Assembly: GCA_050122535.1 (NCBI GenBank)
Contig: JASFIT010000269.1
Coordinates: 1 to 6,543 of the forward strand
Direction of reading: 5' to 3'
Length of the DNA: 6,543 bases
Source of the DNA: JASFEQ01 sp050122535
GTDB lineage: Bacteria > Desulfobacterota > DSM-4660 > Desulfatiglandales > HGW-15
Shown: positions 5,518 through 6,543 of the stretch, piece by piece
Position numbering within the stretch: the stretch's first letter is position 1
Layout of the letters: each line of letters begins with the position of its first letter
The notes under the pieces: model-generated
Database searches by the model: none
Told to the model about the DNA's origin: nothing
What the model saw: the letters and a program-made list of their open reading frames with translations, nothing else
Translations under genes and position numbers: made by a program

Positions 5518-5736
5518 CTTTTTTCTTTTCTTCAGGGCATTTCTTGCCATCCTTTTCGGGTCATAAATATAAGAAAGAATAAGTAATACGAATACTAGGC
5601 TACAACCAATGCATAAAACAATTATGCTCCACTTCTTTGGTAGAGTAAATGAAAGGACAGTTATGACAAAGAACAGCAAAAACGATAGGTTTAAGTATTC
5701 GTTTTGATATCCTTCTTGTGACTTTAATCGTTTCAT
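5503..5736 (-). CDS. 77-residue two-span membrane protein
   Basis: A small protein with a charged, polar N-terminus (1-13), two hydrophobic segments (about 15-32 and 36-58) separated by a short TLPKKW turn, and a strongly basic C-terminus (KRMARNALKKRKK). By the positive-inside rule both ends are probably cytoplasmic. No family is recognised. It is clearly more AT-rich than the neighbouring plus-strand genes, which suggests separate acquisition. The ribosome binding site is weak (AGAA five bases before the ATG). A possible promoter lies about 11-40 bases upstream. The last codons and stop lie inside a long inverted repeat, and 35-bp repeats lie on both sides of the gene. Confidence 0.6.
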   Translation of the reverse strand: MKRLKSQEGYQNEYLNLSFLLFFVITVLSFTLPKKWSIIVLCIGCSLVFVLLILSYIYDPKRMARNALKKRKKGDVH

Positions 5737-5746
5737 TTAATTTCTT

Positions 5747-5776
5747 AACATACCTTCAGTGCGTCAAAACCTTCAA
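5747..5776 (-). promoter_or_regulatory. Weak candidate promoter of the 77-residue gene
   Basis: On the minus strand TTGAAG (complement of 5771-5776) and TATGTT (complement of 5747-5752) are 18 bases apart and end 10 bases before the ATG. This leaves a very short leader, so the site is tentative. The -35 lies inside the second copy of the 35-bp repeat. Confidence 0.25.
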
Positions 5777-5799
5777 TGCCTACCAGCGTGCCCTATCAC
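5765..5799 (+). repeat. 35-bp repeat, second copy
   Basis: Partner of 5306-5340, in the same orientation, with about 29 of 35 bases matching. A looser match appears to continue a few bases upstream (AGTGC). Here it is non-coding. Confidence 0.5.
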
Positions 5800-5826
5800 C
5801 GAGGATGGAAAGGCGGGTCCTTTTCT

Positions 5827-5861
5827 TCAATATTCAATTCTCAATCCTCAATACTCAATCC
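5827..5861 (+). repeat. Five tandem heptamers TCAATNN
   Basis: TCAATAT, TCAATTC, TCAATCC, TCAATAC and TCAATCC follow one another without gaps: five bases are constant and two are free. A second array of the same type lies at 6416-6443. From 5862 to 5996 I see no supportable gene; plus-strand open frames there have composition unlike protein. Confidence 0.75.
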
Positions 5862-5996
5862 AAAAGGTCCTCCCCTATTTTGTTCGAGCAGGTAAATGAT
5901 AAATGTGATCTGTCATCTGCCATCCGTCTCCCTGGCTTTCAGCTTCCTCGCTTTTATTGTCCCGCCTGGGCCGAGCAAGAGTCAAGAGCAGATTAA

Positions 5997-6044
5997 CCCC
6001 GTTGAATTCCGCTGTGCAGACTTATTCAACTGGGGCTTGACCCC
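5997..6044. repeat. REP-like element with two mutually exclusive hairpins
   Basis: CCCCGTTGAAT (5997-6007) pairs with ATTCAACTGGGG (6024-6035) apart from one bulged T. The same GGGG (6032-6035) can instead pair with CCCC (6041-6044) around CTTGA. The GTTGAAT/ATTCAAC stem next to GGGG also occurs at 2706-2733. It resembles the short palindromes mobilised by REP-associated transposases, but no such gene lies in the window. Confidence 0.5.
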
Positions 6045-6096
6045 TGTACATGCCAGTGCAAATGACGTCCTTCCAGGGGATAGGTTTACATCTTAA

Positions 6097-6191
6097 TGGG
6101 CGGGTCTCTTAGAAATGATGTGAAGAAGAGATGACAATATAATAGGCTGGAACCACTGAAAAGTCAAGTATTTTAAACCACTTCCATGATG
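6097..6191 (-). repeat. Promoter-bearing dispersed repeat, copy C
   Basis: Closest to copy B: GGGCGGGTCT, TTAGAAATGATGTGAAGAAG and AGTCAAGTATTTTAAACCAC followed by TTCCATGAT. On the minus strand it reads toward repeat-filled DNA, and the nearest minus-strand gene starts about 400 bases downstream. Confidence 0.7.
6139..6167 (-). promoter_or_regulatory. Sigma70-type promoter in repeat copy C
   Basis: On the minus strand TTGACT (complement of 6162-6167) and TATTAT (complement of 6139-6144) are 17 bases apart. Both boxes are one base from consensus. No gene lies directly downstream, so this may be an orphan promoter giving a non-coding transcript. Confidence 0.5.
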
Positions 6192-6260
6192 TCCAACTGC
6201 CTGCGACTCTATGTTTCTCGCTTGTAAATTCCTTAATCCAGTGCAACGACCAGGATGACA

Positions 6261-6295
6261 TTTACCGATTTCGGCTCAAGGCTGTTTTCGGTAAA
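6261..6295. other. Perfect 8-bp hairpin
   Basis: TTTACCGA (6261-6268) pairs exactly with TCGGTAAA (6288-6295) around a 19-base loop. An A-rich run follows on the plus strand. On the minus strand the stem is followed by TGTCATCC with no T-run. Its role is unknown. Confidence 0.35.
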
Positions 6296-6310
6296 GAAAA
6301 TTGGTCAGGT

Positions 6311-6331
6311 CTCCATGCTCCATGCTCTACT
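6311..6331 (+). repeat. Heptamers CTCCATG leading into the GGCCCGCCGTAG module
   Basis: CTCCATG, CTCCATG and CTCTACT are contiguous units. The third runs into the 26-base module shared with 3441-3466. Confidence 0.55.
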
Positions 6332-6380
6332 TGGCCCGCCGTAGTCTCTCGCCACGGCGGAGGCCGGGTGACGAAGGCGG
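6322..6380 (+). repeat. GGCCCGCCGTAG module with 7-bp hairpin, second copy
   Basis: The first 26 bases match 3441-3466 at 24 positions. CCGCCGT (6336-6342) then pairs perfectly with ACGGCGG (6354-6360), and a further GAAGGCGG at 6373-6380 offers an alternative partner for the left arm. Confidence 0.6.
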
Positions 6381-6383
6381 CTG

Positions 6384-6411
6384 CTCTATGCTCCATGCTC
6401 TATGCTTCCCT
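6384..6411 (+). repeat. Heptamers CTCTATG/CTCCATG after the module
   Basis: CTCTATG, CTCCATG, CTCTATG and CTTCCCT are contiguous seven-base units. Together with 6311-6331 they flank the hairpin module on both sides. Confidence 0.6.
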
Positions 6412-6415
6412 TATT

Positions 6416-6443
6416 TCAATCGTCAATAGTCAATATTCAATCC
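6416..6443 (+). repeat. Four tandem heptamers TCAATNN
   Basis: TCAATCG, TCAATAG, TCAATAT and TCAATCC without gaps, the same type as 5827-5861. The array ends 14 bases from the stop codon of the right-edge gene. Confidence 0.7.
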
Positions 6444-6457
6444 CTCAGGCTTCCCAT

Positions 6458-6543
6458 TCAGGAAAGTGGGGAACGATTACTTTTATAGACGATCTTTCCC
6501 TTCAGCATTGTTAATTCTGCCTTCACATCCCTTATCTCAACCG
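6458..6543 (-). CDS. C-terminus of a probable amidohydrolase, cut by the right window edge
   Basis: Twenty-seven residues before TGA (complement of 6458-6460), including EIRDVKAELTMLKGKIVYKS. The pattern I-x-DVK-x-x-x-T-hydrophobic-x-x-GKIVY closely matches the final beta strands of metal-dependent amidohydrolases (the amidohydrolase 3/YtcJ-like group), where the end typically reads DVKVxMTIVxGKVVY. These are cytoplasmic or exported metal-dependent hydrolases of amide-type substrates; the metal-binding residues lie outside the window. No terminator was found after the stop; a TCAATNN heptamer array starts 14 bases downstream. Confidence 0.65.
   Translation of the reverse strand, partial: VEIRDVKAELTMLKGKIVYKSNRSPLS

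Noticed and set aside
5896..6096. 66-codon plus-strand frame beginning MINVICH
   Set aside because: It runs through the REP-like hairpins, has no ribosome binding site, and its sequence is explained by repeats.
6106..6258. 50-codon minus-strand frame beginning MSSWSLHW
   Set aside because: It reads through promoter repeat copy C, lacks a ribosome binding site and has no recognisable protein features.
5827..6443. CRISPR array
   Set aside because: Repeat units are only seven bases, contiguous and without spacers.

Overview
The window looks like an accessory, intergenic-rich stretch of a Gram-negative bacterial chromosome. Exported and membrane proteins of poorly described families dominate, base composition is moderate, and the spaces between genes are crowded with dispersed repeats, hairpins and short heptamer arrays. 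The gene families and this style of repeat suggest Desulfobacterota or a neighbouring phylum, but nothing here fixes the taxon. No RNA gene, transposase gene or CRISPR array was seen.

Layout. Bases 1-340 hold the 3' end of a gene entering from the left, followed by a possibly frameshifted continuation. On the minus strand at 342-502 are two tiny overlapping reading frames, one a plausible 28-residue single-pass membrane peptide. A large minus-strand gene (696-2534) encodes an exported protein with two LysM domains and a C-terminal half that appears to be an internal duplication. It has a near-consensus sigma70 promoter and a clear intrinsic terminator. Bases 2535-3686 hold a hairpin element flanked by direct repeats (overlapping an AbrB-like open frame), a small zinc-ribbon gene with a perfect Shine-Dalgarno (2792-3046), remnants of a small frameshifted membrane gene, and repeats.

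Bases 3687-5363 carry a plus-strand set of three genes: a secreted protein of unknown function, a DUF1475-type membrane protein and a DUF2062-type membrane protein. The last two overlap and are almost certainly cotranscribed. Bases 5364-5736 hold a long near-perfect inverted repeat that includes the 3' end of a 77-residue two-TM protein on the minus strand. Bases 5737-6457 are non-coding repeat territory. The right edge (6458-6543, minus) is the C-terminus of what looks like an amidohydrolase.

The most notable non-gene signal is a repeat of about 95 bp present three times in the same orientation (around 2551-2634, 3301-3395 and 6097-6191). On the minus strand each copy carries a sigma70-like promoter with exactly 17 bp spacing. 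One copy drives the LysM gene and one lies upstream of the frameshifted small gene and the zinc-ribbon gene. Other repeats are heptamer arrays (TCAATNN and CTCYATG types) and a GGCCCGCCGTAG hairpin module. I do not see a convincing complete new defence or metabolic system; the interest lies in the repeats and in small or broken genes.
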